The notes: a model not told the origin generated them from the sequence alone. A DNA stretch of 49,718 nucleotides from Bimuria novae-zelandiae CBS 107.79 (GCA_010015655.1 ML976657.1:2331993-2381710), one strand, 5' to 3'; positions 32,456 to 43,477 are shown, numbered from the stretch's first letter. Numbers and translations: made by a program.

Positions 32456-32841
32456 TGTCAGATTGTACTATCAGTGACAGTATAATCACTCTGATCCTCA
32501 CTATGAGACAAGGTGATCCATCATGAGTCGGAATAGGATGAAATGACAGGGAGAACGTGAGGCTGGCGCACGTTCAGTTGCGCTCTATCCTTGTCCGATT
32601 ACATAGCCCTTTGCACACGTAAAGGTAGCTGGCGCAACCCTACACAAAGAGACTTTGCCAGCAGTCTAGTTCATCCGCACGATTCCGGGCAGGACAAAGG
32701 GCGACTCTCCTTACTCAACAAAAATAGATTAGCGTCTTAGCGTAAAATGTAAGGATAAAAGCGCCTTACATTCATGCATAGACACAGACACGAAAGATCA
32801 ATTATTATTCTATCTTATTAAGAATACCTGTTAATCTGACA
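32456..32841. mobile_element. Solo LTR-b (386 bp), nearly free of RIP
   Basis: Begins TGTCAGATTGTACTATC and ends GTTAATCTGACA, flanked by TSD ACTCT (32451-32455, 32842-32846). Composition is balanced and CpA/TpG are common, in sharp contrast to gypsy-3 on both sides, so it arrived late. No related internal sequence is in the window. The strand of the parent element cannot be told. Confidence 0.9.
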
Positions 32842-32869
32842 ACTCTTTAGATTCTTTTTTTATTTCTTT

Positions 32870-33240
32870 AAAAGCTCTATTGTATTAGTACTGCAAGAAT
32901 CGTGTTAAGCATAACTATACTTTTTTTTTTAATCTTAGCAAGTTTATAACAGAGATAAGCAGTACGGAGGATAAGTAAGTAAACTTTTTAGTAGCTAGAG
33001 CTTAATGCTCTTTAGTTATAAGTAACTTTAGTCACTTATTATGCTTTTTTTTCTAAACACGCTCTTAATTTTTTTAGGAACCTATAGACTATATATAGTA
33101 TAAATAGAAATATAACTAGCACACTCCCTAGAGATAGCATCTATAAAGTAATGTAGCTTTATTTTCTAATAGCGCTTATAACTAAATATTATTTTAAGAC
33201 TTTAAGATTTTACCTTATCTGCACGGATGCGACGGGCAGC
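32870..33240 (-). pseudogene. Antisense ORF of gypsy-3: Zn(II)2Cys6-like cluster
   Basis: Minus strand, same position relative to the chromodomain and 3' LTR as in gypsy-1 and gypsy-2. At 33180-33091 the frame has Cys/Tyr at C-X2-C-X6-C-X8-C-X2-C-X6-C. Only the fourth position is still Cys (TGT); the others are TAT/TAC. A SLQVPKKIKSVFRKKS segment follows. This copy is the most decayed and would not be convincing without the other two. Confidence 0.5.
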
Positions 33241-33418
33241 AATAAATAAGTAAAAAGCTTTTAGTATAGTTAGTAAAATAAAAGAAATCTAGAAAAGGCT
33301 ATAACTTACTTTAAGAAGCAGGGATACGCACTTTTATAAAAATTAAAACTTATACACTAATAGTATAATAATATAATAAAGTAAGGTAATAGGATAATAT
33401 TATTAAGAAAGGGGACAG

Positions 33419-34382
33419 TATTATATTTATAAATCCTATAAAAATAATAAAACTAGATAATTACGCTAAGAGAGTTATTATTAGTAAAATAATTACGCTA
33501 GAGGAATATATAGAAGCGCAAGATAGCTTAGGTTAGTAATTACGTAATAAAATCCTATATAAGCGAGAAGTCCTGCATAAAGGTGTTAGGATCCTAAGCT
33601 TAACGGAACAACATTAGGCACTTTATAACGAAAGGTGGTGCTGTTGCCCCATCAAGGATTATGTAATGTCCCACGATGTCCCACACGTCAAAATCATGAG
33701 ACATTGGGATCACGTGACTGTACTATAGGATCCACATGTACCACGTTTAGGATAACATGGGACCGTGGGATATCATGGGATTAGCCATGTATATAGGAAT
33801 GCTGAGTATGGCCCTTCTATACTTATATTTAGCCTGTTTATTAATCTATTATTTAGATTTAACTTAGGCTCTTATTAATTTAATTATGCTATATATAATT
33901 TTAATACTAATGCCCTATTAATAAGTGTAAGCTATTAATAAAACCCTTACCTATATTACTAACGCACTTGCCTAAGAACTAACCCTAGACCCCTTCTAGA
34001 TTAGCTATCCGTAGGGGCTTAACAAAAGGTTAGGACTATAGTAAGTCCTAGGGACTACCTCTAAGATGAAGGTCTTAGCAGAACTATAATAGTAATTCTA
34101 ATAATAGTAAGGACTAGGATAGATAGTATATAGTTTAATAATTTCTCTATACCTTTTCTACTCTTTATAGTTAATTTAATATACTATGAGTATATCTCTT
34201 ATAACAGGTTAGTAAAATTCCTAGTTAGTTATTTTATAGTTTATTATAGAATTAGGTTATTTACATAACTTAGTGTTGTTATTTTAAGCTCTTAACTACT
34301 AAATACACTCATAAGGTATATTACTCTTGACCTATCCTCCCCTTACCCGGATTAGTCTTAGGTAAGTAAATCCCTTGTAACA
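33419..34382 (+). repeat. Gypsy-3 3' LTR, interrupted by solo LTR-c
   Basis: LTR sequence occupies 33419-33583 and 34025-34382 and matches 26227-26705. A purine tract AAGAAAGGGGACAG ends at 33418. The interruption is a complete solo LTR with TSD AAAGG. Confidence 0.9.
33584..34024 (+). mobile_element. Solo LTR-c (441 bp), related to the gypsy-2 LTR
   Basis: Starts TGTTAGGATC and ends GGGCTTAACA like the gypsy-2 LTR, and the last about 230 bp (from AGCCATGTATATAGGAA) match it, but the first half is different. TSD AAAGG at 33579-33583 and 34025-34029. It sits inside the 3' LTR of gypsy-3. Only lightly RIP-damaged in its first half. Confidence 0.92.
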
Positions 34383-34387
34383 GTATA

Positions 34388-35250
34388 CTAGAAGTTTAAT
34401 AAAAGGCGTATATTAGTTATTAGTGCTAAACAGGCACGAAAGCTATAGGTTAGTTAAGTTTAAGGCTTATTATAAAGCTTATAATATTATAACTATTAGT
34501 CTCCCTCCGTACTTGTCTTATATAACCTAGCTACTTAATATTAAATATTTTAGTGTCTTAAAGCGCTTTTATAATTATGAGATTAATGTATTTATTAAAT
34601 CTTATATTAATTATATTACTAAGGTTAAGTTCTTCTTAGTCTTCTATAACGCCTATATTAAGACTATAATAGCGGGAAATATTATAGTTAGGTTCTATAG
34701 GGCTAGTTTAATCCCCTATAATTCTTAGATAGTCTTATTAAAGCTAGAAGTTAAGTTATAGACGCCTACACTCCCTAAAACGCCTTTAGCAGATACTAAC
34801 CTTTAGATCACTTAGATGCCACGTAATCCCATAGAAGCTCTCTTATAAACTAACTATATAAAGTTAAAAATTACTAGTTATTAAGGAAGCTCGCTACCTA
34901 TAATTTTTAATATAATTAGTTAAATAGCTAAAAAATATAGAGGCACTAGCGCATATAGTTACCCTATTAACTATAAATAATAAGACCATTTAGAAGGTAA
35001 ATAAGGCACTAAGCAAGTGTTAGGAGGTTAAAAAGACATGTTTCTAATAAGGAGATGTACTTAGTATAAAAGATAAGTAAGATATAGTAGTTTAAAAAGA
35101 CGCGGAGGCTATAGTAAAGGCAGATAGGTGCTTTTAGGATAGTAGTAAAAAATTTAGGTTAGCTAACTTCACGATGATGTAGTAACTATAAAGAAACTAG
35201 ACATAATGTGCGAACGTGCCAAGCTAATATAAAGATATCTAATAAGTCTA
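34388..35250 (+). pseudogene. Pogo-E transposase, C-terminal part
   Basis: Resumes the frame after the gypsy-3 TSD (GTATA 34383-34387). It includes LLVLNRHESY and ITQLLNIKYFSVLKRFY, where the second and third catalytic Asp are Asn as well, so all three catalytic residues are lost. Next come a long Pro/Thr-rich segment (PTLPKTPLADTN) and an Arg/Lys-rich tail. The C-terminus is ordinary for this family and lacks the CCHC knuckle of Pogo-A. Confidence 0.82.
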
Positions 35251-35293
35251 TAGATAAGCTAGTTTTAATTTTTTAAAGCGTTATAGTTAGGTA

Positions 35294-35368
35294 ATTAAAG
35301 TTAGGAGGTGCGATAATGGGGAAAAGTAATCTAAGTGCTAATATAATCTGAGTGCTAATAAACCACGT
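35294..35368. repeat. Pogo-E 3' terminal inverted repeat (75 bp)
   Basis: Reverse complement of 25344-25418 with transitions (for example CACTTAGATTA for CACTTGGATTA), ending AACCACGT before TA. Confidence 0.9.
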
Positions 35369-35370
35369 TA

Positions 35371-36060
35371 TATCTTATTTATAAACTCTTCTAAATCTAC
35401 TTCTTTAATGCTTATATGCTCCTTCACGTTCACCAGTCCTCGTTATTCCAGGAACTAGGGCTAATTATTAGCAAGCAGGGTCTTAGCAAGTCTATTAGCT
35501 AGTATTTTGCCTAATAGTATATATACTACCTTAATTAACCTCTTCTTTGCCTCTTGCATTAGCTAGTAATTATAGAGATATATATAGTAGAGTTTTGTCT
35601 TCAGCTGTGAGATTTCCTTATTAATAAGCTATATTATTTAAGTATTATTACATTATATTATAATCTTATAATCTACTAATACTACTTTAAGCTTAGCAAG
35701 TAATATTTACGTGAATATAGCTTCCTTTACCACTTATAAGAGAGCAAGTAATTTAGCTTTAGTAGTAGATATTAGAATAGTATCTTGTTTGTTTACCCGC
35801 TAGGTAATTAGTCCTCTAAATAGCTTAATAATATATTCTTAGGAATTCTTGCGGTCTATAGTATTATCTATAAAGGATACATCGCTTACTACTACCAATG
35901 TGTCGTTTCCGCCATAGAATAGGGCAAGGGTTCTTGGCCCTTATAGGTACAAGAGTACTCGATCGGCGGCTTGTTAATGAAGTGGACCAGGGTTTATAAG
36001 AAAGCGAGCGAGTCTGGATACTGTAAAAATCACATCTAGGCGTGTGTTTACCGTAGCAAA
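35371..36060 (-). pseudogene. Copia-2 RNase H and C-terminal part of RT
   Basis: Minus strand from 36060: RT C-terminal segment DVIFTVSRLARFLINPG, then RNase H with DVSFIDNTIDRK, a CDNTQT-like segment with stops and substitutions, and a TDGLTK-like end near 35.45 kb. It connects to the RT piece at 38208-38064 through the LINE target-site duplication. The 111-residue open frame at 35864-36199 on this strand is an out-of-phase shadow. Confidence 0.75.
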
Positions 36061-37796
36061 AGGACGTCATACAGTGGGGAGACGACAACCAAGTGGCTTT
36101 CGCACCCGAAAAGATAGAAATGATACACCTCACCCGCCAGAGAGGGCCCGCAGCGCCACCCTGCGTAGTTAATGACACACTAACGATCCACCCAGTCACA
36201 AAGGATCAGGACTCGCCACAGTAGCCAGCACTCTAATAGCTCTGAGTATAGTTCGACCGAAAGCTCACATTTAAGCGACATGTCGCCAAACAAGCTACTA
36301 AGGCCCGCAAGGTGGCCCTTCATATTCGAAGCTTGGCCCGAACTACCTGCGGCCCCGGCGGCTTCATTGCGCAAGGCCGTCATCACCTGTATCATCCCGC
36401 GACTACTCTATGGAGCAGAGGCGTGGTACGGGGGCCGCATGAAGCCCGCTCGCATACGACGACAGGCTCAGGCCTACGAGGTCAGCGCCAGGCTTGGAAA
36501 CCACGTGGATATTGTCCACAAGACGCTTGCCCTCGCCGCACGAGGCGTCCTACCCGTATACAGGACTACACCCACGGCCACACTTTTCAGGGATGCCGGT
36601 CTACCCTCAGGCCCAGTTGCCCTCAAAGAGGCGAAGCTCAGGTTTGCCGTACACCTGCAAACAATAGACGACAGACACCCCCTCACTGAGCGGGCATAGA
36701 CCCCAAAAATCCGGCGGGGCAGAGGCGCGGGAAGCTTACAGCAACACAGGACTATTGTCGAGCGCGTTGGCTTACTTCTTGACCTAGTCCTAAAACTGGT
36801 CCTTATGAAACCTCACTACTCGCCTGACTGTCGAACGGAACTAATAGGGGGGTAAAGAAGAGAGAAGCGGCTAAGGCATTTAAAGAATGGTGGGCACACC
36901 TCCTACAGGACGAAGTTATGGTTTTCTTTGACGGCTCGGAGCAGAGCCTCGAAGGGATTAAGCATGTTACGTACGGCTATGCCGTATACCAAGGCGGACG
37001 GGAAGTTGGCCTAGGCAGAGGCTCACTCAATGCACGCTCCCATGTGTTCGACGCAGAAGCTGTAGGGGCATGGCGAGGGCTGGAGCACGTTATGCGCGAT
37101 CCGGCCCTCCGCATGCAACGAATCTGGATGTGCATCGATAGCACGTTAGTTATATGGTGCCTACGAGGGGACGCACCGCCCTCTTCTCAGTGGGCCTTCC
37201 TCCGATGCCAACAGGTCATGGAGACGTCAGGCGTCCGAGTACTCTGGTCCTTAGGACACATGGGCATACAGGGAAACAAAAAGGTGGATCGCCTAGCGGA
37301 CCTAGAGGCTTATAGCCTTTACCCTCCGGAACTACAAGCTACCAGGCCCACGATTACGGGGCTACGGTCAGACGCCCGGATTAAACACCGCCTTGCGGAA
37401 ATAGAATAGTGGAGACAACACAAGACGAAGCTCTCTATATAGTATAATTAGTAGGGCCTATCCTATACGAGCACGGCTGCACTAGCGGAGCTCAGCCTTA
37501 GCTATTAAATTTTATCTAAACTCTTATTAACTAGGACTATGCACGGTGACTACGCCTGGTATTATAAGAAATTTAGATATAAGGACGCAACCTTTACCTG
37601 CGCATGCAGAAAAGAAAAGGCCCCTAGCTATCTAGTCTACTGCTAGAAAGCACGAAGACGCTTCGCCAGCTGGCCCTAGCGATCCAGCGGGCCTCTAACG
37701 AATGCCCGCGAGGGACAAAAGTACCTTCGGCAGCTCCTTAGCTGCCTAGAGGACTTCGCCGCCTTTCTTGAGCTAACTAGCTCTAATAAGGCATAA
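36061..37796 (+). pseudogene. LINE ORF2: end of RT, RNase H, C-terminal zinc finger
   Basis: The frame begins at 36063 (WGDDNQVAFAPEKIEMIHLTR, an RT C-terminal motif of fungal LINEs), with RIP stops near 36.23-36.25 kb. A frameshift near 36,345-36,360 moves to the phase of the 36280-36699 open frame (LRKAVITCIIPRLLYGAEAW). A second shift restores the phase of the RNase H domain. After RNase H the frame continues with stops to a CAC...YC zinc-finger-like segment (Cys codons at 37599 and 37605) and ends with TAA at 37794-37796. Family knowledge: ORF2 drives target-primed reverse transcription. Confidence 0.85.
36918..37409 (+). pseudogene. LINE RNase HI domain with all catalytic residues intact
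   Basis: 163 clean codons form a type I RNase H domain. Catalytic Asp5 (FFDGS), Glu47 (FDAEAV), Asp74 (CIDSTLVIW) and Asp124 (GNKKVDRLAD) plus His114 (LGHMGIQGN) are all present with normal spacing. It is the only enzyme domain in the window with a complete active site and no stop. A TAG at 37407-37409 ends the open frame where the family has a sense codon, so it is a domain of ORF2 and not a separate gene. Confidence 0.85.
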
Positions 37797-38063
37797 TTAA
37801 AGAAGTAAGTAAATATAACGTTCCCTTAAGGACAAGATCCTGCATATATAGGCGCTAGACTAGATTTCTTACCTTACTCGCACGGAGGAGTTTAGGAGAG
37901 TTAACAGGCTCTTATAGAGTAGCTATTGCACGACCCGTCTCCCCCTTACGGGGAGAGACGCGTCCCCCATGCCCCACGAGAGGCCTATGTAGATAAAGAC
38001 TCTCAGTCAAGTCTACTGGACGTAAATCAATTCTATCCATCTATCTATCTTTACCGTAGCAAA

Positions 38064-38208
38064 GAGTAGTAATCTAATCTTGCGTTAATACAGGTTAATC
38101 TCTAAAGGTAGTGCTAGTCTATCTCTTAGAACTAGCCTAATATAGGCTATTAGTGTATTATAGAGTATTTTATTCTCTATGGCTACCTTGTAATCTTGTC
38201 TACATATA
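38064..38208 (-). pseudogene. Copia-2 RT fragment between LINE and copia-3
   Basis: 145 bp of copia RT on the minus strand (segments RQDYKVAIENKILYNT and RDRLALPLEINLY). It joins the RT part at 43478-44050 across copia-3 (TSD ATACT) and the RNase H part across the LINE. Confidence 0.75.
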
Positions 38209-38213
38209 ATACT

Positions 38214-38377
38214 TGTAACGGTATTCGGATTATTTATTATTGCCTATGCTAGCTCATTGCTGCCTACACTTATTTACTGCTGCCTAGCCTACCTAGCAGT
38301 ATATATCTTAGCTACTACACACATACAATTAAATTAGTGTTTTTCCCGACTTTCGCTTTGCAGCAACAACCGCTACA
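38214..38377 (+). repeat. Copia-3 5' LTR (164 bp)
   Basis: TGTAACGGTATTCGG ... GCAACAACCGCTACA, preceded by ATACT. Confidence 0.94.
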
Positions 38378-38469
38378 GTTATAAGCCTGGATTGCGACGG
38401 GATCTCACTCACCTAACTTATTACATACTCACACATAGAGTAGAGCACCTACGAGCACGATAACAACTA

Positions 38470-39330
38470 AGTTAGACCTAATAGTTACTTAGGTAACGAT
38501 CGTCCTTAGCCAATTAGAGGATTAGCATAAATAGCTGTTTATCCGCAAGGATACGGCACAAAAGAACTAATTCTAAAAATACGTTAATCTAGATGTTATA
38601 GCAGACTAACTACCCTAGCTAGAGGAGCTAACGGAGCCTTAGCTAAGCAACTACGATCGACAAGCTACATTATTTACTAGCTTAAATACTAAGCAGCGAG
38701 CCGACTATCGTTAGGCGTACAAGCGATAAGAGAAGAAAGATCTAGAGTATAAGCGTTAGCTTAAGGCTCTAGCAGACTTTAACTTTAAGATTAGTAAGAT
38801 AATAGCAGCGCATTACATATACCTAATTAAGGACAAAGATACGCCGCACTAATAACTTACAACCCTTAAGAAACATCTCGCACTATTAGATGCAACGCGT
38901 CGTCGCGATTTAATAGTAAAATATAAGAATCTTTAGACACCGCCAAAGGGCAGAAAGGTTAAAGAATAGCTTTAATATTAAATTAAGGTTACTAGCTAGT
39001 ATAAGACTATTAAGCTTTTAGAGACTAAGGATACCCGTGCGCAGGAGGACTTCCTAGTTACCTATAAGATAATTAACCCTAAATACGGAATAGCAGGTCT
39101 GCGAGACCTAATCCAAAAAGAGAGGCTTAGTATAAAAGTCCTATTAGTAGAAGACTACGTTGCCAAGTTCTTAGCATACCTAAAGCGTACACGCCTAATT
39201 AGTACAGGCTTTAGTGCATACGCGGCAGAGCTAGAGATAGTAAAGCTAATAATACTATAAAGTAATAAACCTTCTTAAAGTAGTATATGCCTTTATAGCA
39301 AGAGACACTTATAGTCTAAGTGCTAGTTAA
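38470..39330 (+). pseudogene. Copia-3 gag
   Basis: The plus-strand frame codes for a copia-type Gag with TAG/TAA stops in place of Gln and Trp. A decayed CCHC-like segment (CLYSKRHL.SKC) lies near 39,280-39,330. The exact start was not resolved. Confidence 0.7.
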
Positions 39331-39689
39331 TAAACCCCGACGCTCCTAACTAACCCTAAGGATACAATAATAAGGAAGCTAATAAGAAAGTAGCTATAGC
39401 CTTTACTAAGGATCCGAGCTTGAAAGCGAGGGTAGAGAAAGCTATATAGGACTAAAAGGCAACTTAGTTAAACTCTAAGCCTATAGTTACTATTAACAAT
39501 GGCAAGCCTCCTTCCAATCTATTAACCTACACCATATAATATATAGTATCTAATGCCGTTACGGTTAACAAGCACGACGAGCACGACAAGCGTAATAAAC
39601 GTAATAAGGATCTAATACTTAATAATAGTGTTAAACCTACTAAGGAGTTAGTAGCTTTATTAACGCTTAATAATATTAGTAGCTACGAC

Positions 39690-41165
39690 TTATTAAGCAA
39701 CCGATTCATACTTAATCCTGGTTCGAACACTTACATTATCAACACTAAGTCCTGGCCTAGATGGACAAGAGAGTATAAGGCCAGTGCCAACGACTTTATA
39801 GGAGTAGGAACAGGCCGTATTAAGATTACTGCATAGGGCAGCATGAAGCTAACCGTGAAAACACTAAGAGGACTATTACCTATTATCCTAACACACGTTA
39901 CCTTAGTTAAAGGCTTCTTAACGAGCTTTATAGGCTTAGCACGCTATCGCTTAAGTTAGATCTACTTTAACTTAGGACAAGATTTGCTATACAAAGTTAG
40001 CAAGAAAACCGTTATTACATAACTAGAGTACAATAATAGCTACTAGCTAGTTAACGCTAATGCTAGCCGCCGCCTAGACATATGCCTATTATTATCCTTT
40101 AGCACTACCTACTAACCTTTAAAGGACCCTTAACGTAATCGCATAGTTAACCACAAGATAGCGCACAGCACCTAGGGTCATCCTAGCAAGAAGGTAATTA
40201 AGAAGCTAGTTAACTATGTAGAAGGCTTATAAGTAGAAGGTAAAGATAGCGACTTCTATAGCGTATGTGTTAAATCGAAACTTACAAAGCAAGTCTCTAG
40301 AAGACAGCAAAAGGACTTTGCACCTAGGAAGTTCTATCGCGTTATTATAGACTTTATATAGCTACTACCTTAAGAGGCAGACCCTTGTCTTAACAGTGAC
40401 TAAATTATAGGTCACATAGTAGACTAGTATAGTAAGTGGCATAAAGTTGACTACTTTCTATAGCGTACGAAGGCATTCCTAAGCCGCTAGCTTATCTAAA
40501 AAGTTCGCAAGATATAGCGTATTTTTAACAGCAATGTTACCGTAATTAAGACTAATAATAACTAAAGATATAGAGTTACACTAAACGTGTTAGAGGAGCT
40601 CTGCGCTAAGCTAGGGATCTAATACAAGCCACGGGCAGACTACGCAGACGAACAAAACGGCCTTATAAAGCAAGCAGGCAAGATCATCGTCATTCAAGCT
40701 CGAGCTATAAGGCTTAAAGGAAACCTGCCAAAGTTATTATTAAACAAGCTATTTCGAATAGTAGCATACATACTAAATCGCACACTAACTAAAGCGCTAG
40801 GCTAGAAGACTCTATATAAAGTTATATAGGGATTAAAGCTAAAGGTGAACCACTTACGTCCTATAGGCTATCAAGCATACGTCCGAAATCTATCTATTAA
40901 AAGAGGTAACAAGCTAGAATCTAGAGCTCTTATAGGACACCTTGTAGACTATAATTTAATAAATATCTTTAGGATCTGGCTACCTATAAAGGACAGAGTA
41001 ATTCGAGCAAGAGACGTCATTTTCGAGCTAACGCGATTTTATAAAGGGCTAGAAGGCTACGCAGCTAAGTTAGTTATTAAAGAAGTTATAGAGCTACTTG
41101 CTTTCCTAGAAAAAGCTAAATCTAACAATATTACTATTAAAGAGCTTATAACGCTTAGATAAAGC
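39690..41165 (+). pseudogene. Copia-3 protease and integrase
   Basis: Protease motif LNPGSNTYI near 39,715 (catalytic Asp to Asn). The integrase core follows: first Asp in IIDFI (about 40,350), second position Asn (IKTNNN), Glu present (ADEQNGLIK). The integrase C-terminal segment is clean at 40845-41162 (HLRPIGYQAYV ... RALIGHLVDY ... IRARDVIF), ending with TAA. The RALIGHL segment is shared with copia-1, so the two belong to related lineages. Confidence 0.83.
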
Positions 41166-41639
41166 TATACAATACCTACAGCGGCAGCTCAGGCCAGCCA
41201 GCAGCAGGTAGGGGGTAAGAGCAGAAGTGACAAGAACGATAAAGTTAATAAGGACGTAGAGGACCTGTTTATGGGAGGTGGGCTGCTTACACCTACGTCA
41301 CCTAAGCCTTACGTAAGCCGGCAACGGAACAACGATACTCCGGCCAACGTTTTCCCGGCAGAACGAGATCTAGAGACTACACTATAAGAGCTCTCTACAA
41401 TATAAATTCCTAGTTATATACCTAATCGCTATAACAACAACGCGCTAAGGCGTAGAAATCCCGAAATTAATAAATTAAACATACGTATAAGCTCGCGCCG
41501 TCGACAACAGCGCACGAACGACCTTACTAGTGTAACCAGATACTAGACGCACGTAATTTCCTATAGAATACGCATTAATAACTACCTACACGCATTTATA
41601 ATAGCGCTAAAGCCACAGCCTGTAATTAAGATCTATTAG

Positions 41640-43260
41640 TCACAAGTTCCACCTCCACCAAGGACCTAGAGAGACCTCGAGACTCATCTATATAGAGCCA
41701 AGTTTTAATAAGCTAGTTAAGAAGAATACTAAAGTATTTAGAGTAAAGGATGCTTTGCTAGGACTATAAAGATAGTAGTAAATATTAATGCTAAGGTCTT
41801 ACCACTTATGTAGGTATTTACCTATAAATTTAATAAGGATGGTTTTCTTTCACGATTTAAGGCATAATTAGTAATTAGAGGTAATCTCTAGCAGCTATAC
41901 GGAGACACCTACGCCGCCACACTTGCGGCACGCACCTTTAGAGTAATTACTACTATTACTAATTACTTTAGGCTAGAGCTAATTTAGTACGACGTACTAA
42001 TAGCTTTTCTTAATGCCTTACTTAATTGTCTACTCTACGCGCAGACGCCAGACAGATTTTAAGAAGATAGAGAACTACTCTAGATACTCCGCGCTCTCTA
42101 TAGATTAAAGGAGTTACCACTACTATGGTACAAGGAGCTCCGCAGGACGCTACAGTCACTAGGGATAAAGCCTGTGCCAGGCTTTCCATGTGTGTACACG
42201 AATAAGTAGCTTATACTATTCGTCTACGTTAACGATATCGTTATGGCCTTTCACCCACACAATACCGAGCTCTACTAGTAGTTCGAGCAGAAGCTTAGCG
42301 AGTGCTATTAACTAAAGCAACTTAGTCTACTTAAGTAGTTTTTAAGCATACGCGTCATCCGAGACATCGCCGCCTATAAACTCTAGCTACTTTAAAATAC
42401 CTATATTAACAAAGTAGCCGCAAAGTATAGCATAACGTCTACTAGCCGCCATACAGAAGTACCTATAATAGTTAACTACCTTAAGCCATCTACGGAGGAT
42501 CCCAACGCAGCTCGTATAAAGCTCTACTAAAAGCTTATTAGCTATCTCGCATTCCTAACGTAGTTTACTTAACCAGACCTTGCACGTGTACATGTGATAC
42601 ACGCTTTACATCTTACTAACCCTAGACAAGCTTACGTGGACTCTATACGTAAAGTATAGCGTCACGTCTTAGAGATAAAGTACTACGCGCTTGAAGCTTG
42701 CACAAAGTAAGAAATTTAAAAGTTTATAACTATAGAAGAAGATTATCGCGATTCTATATTCTTTAGAGTATCTAATACTACTTTTATAGACGACCTAGAG
42801 ACTTGCCGCAGCTCTTAAGGATATATTTTTTAGTTATTTAGGATAACTATTAACTAGAAGTCTACCCTGCAGCGTATAGTTACTAAATTAACTATTAAGG
42901 TAGAGCTACTCGCGCTCTCCCTTACAGGCTTAGAAATAGAGGAGTAGCTACGCCTGTTTAAGGGCCTCTCACTAACGCTTTACACTACTCTAACTATCTT
43001 ATGTGATAATTAGCAGACGGTTAGGATTATTATAAAAGAACAAGACAAACTAGCAACCAAGCTCAAGCATGTCGATATACACCAGAGCTGGATCCGCTAG
43101 GAAGTAGAGCAGGGACGACTCTACGTATAATGGCAATCTACTAATAGGATGCCTGCTGACGGCATGACCAAGATACTACCACGTCAAAAGCACGCAGAGT
43201 TTGTGAGGCAGCTACACCTTACAAATCTATACTCTCGACTTCAAGGCACAGTAGATATGT
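41640..43260 (+). pseudogene. Copia-3 reverse transcriptase and RNase H
   Basis: RT begins near 41,670 and includes FKA.LVIRGN, AATLAARTFR and the active site YVND (first Asp to Asn, near 42,225). RNase H near 42,720-43,190 has a VSNTTFIDD segment and the KHVDIHQSWIR motif. A MPADGMTKILPRQKHAEF end is close to the copia-1 C-terminus. Confidence 0.83.
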
Positions 43261-43308
43261 AGGAGAGATCATCCTTACGTCGTTAACTAACTACAGGATA
43301 AGGGGGTG

Positions 43309-43472
43309 TGTAACGGTATTTGGATTATTTATTGTTGCCTATGCTAGCTTATTACTGCCTACACTTATTTACTGCTGCCTAGCCTACCTAGCAGTATATA
43401 TCTTAGCTACTACACACATACAATCAAATCAGTGTTTTTCCCGACTTTCGCTTTGCAGCAACAACCGCTACA
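43309..43472 (+). repeat. Copia-3 3' LTR (164 bp)
   Basis: Same length as the 5' LTR and very similar; followed by ATACT. A G-rich tract lies immediately upstream. Confidence 0.94.
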
Positions 43473-43477
43473 ATACT

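Larger units (their letters stand above)
26227..34382 (+). mobile_element. Gypsy-3: Ty3/gypsy chromovirus inside Pogo-E
   Basis: 5' LTR 26227-26705 (479 bp, TGTTACGATC ... CCTTGTAACA); 3' LTR 33419-34382, of which 441 bp plus a TSD copy is a nested solo LTR. TSD GTATA at 26222-26226 and 34383-34387, and removing the insert restores the Pogo-E reading frame. The 3' LTR begins TATTA where the 5' LTR has TGTTA, so RIP hit the terminal dinucleotide. Gag-pol is plus-strand and heavily degraded. A second solo LTR lies at 32456-32841. Confidence 0.93.
25344..35368 (+). mobile_element. Pogo-E: pogo-like transposon split by gypsy-3
   Basis: Bounded by 75-bp terminal inverted repeats (25344-25418, 35294-35368) that begin ACGTGGTTTATTA, with TA at 25342-25343 and 35369-35370. 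Taking out gypsy-3 leaves about 1.86 kb with one transposase on the plus strand. It is inserted in the 3' end of copia-2. The ACGT ends and 17-bp subterminal period link it to the Pogo-A/B/C group, but the transposase is a different family. Confidence 0.9.
36061..38049 (+). mobile_element. 5'-truncated Tad1-type LINE in copia-2
   Basis: A 1,989-bp non-LTR retrotransposon fragment flanked by a 14-bp direct repeat TTTACCGTAGCAAA (36047-36060 and 38050-38063). It starts abruptly inside the RT C-terminal region, so it was truncated on insertion, and it ends in a (CTAT)n-like tail (about 38,031-38,049) instead of poly(A). Its target is the copia-2 RT/RNase H coding region, which rejoins in frame when the LINE is removed. 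Confidence 0.92.
38214..43472 (+). mobile_element. Copia-3: full-length Ty1/copia element inside copia-2
   Basis: 5.26 kb with two 164-bp LTRs (38214-38377, 43309-43472; TGTAACGG ... CCGCTACA) and TSD ATACT (38209-38213, 43473-43477). The LTRs differ at a small number of sites, mostly transitions. A polypurine tract GGATAAGGGGGTG precedes the 3' LTR and GTTATAAGCC follows the 5' LTR, the same putative primer site as in copia-1. Coding on the plus strand. Confidence 0.94.

Noticed and set aside
35864..36199. 111-residue minus-strand open frame
   Set aside because: It straddles the LINE/copia-2 junction and is out of phase with both the copia-2 polyprotein and the LINE.
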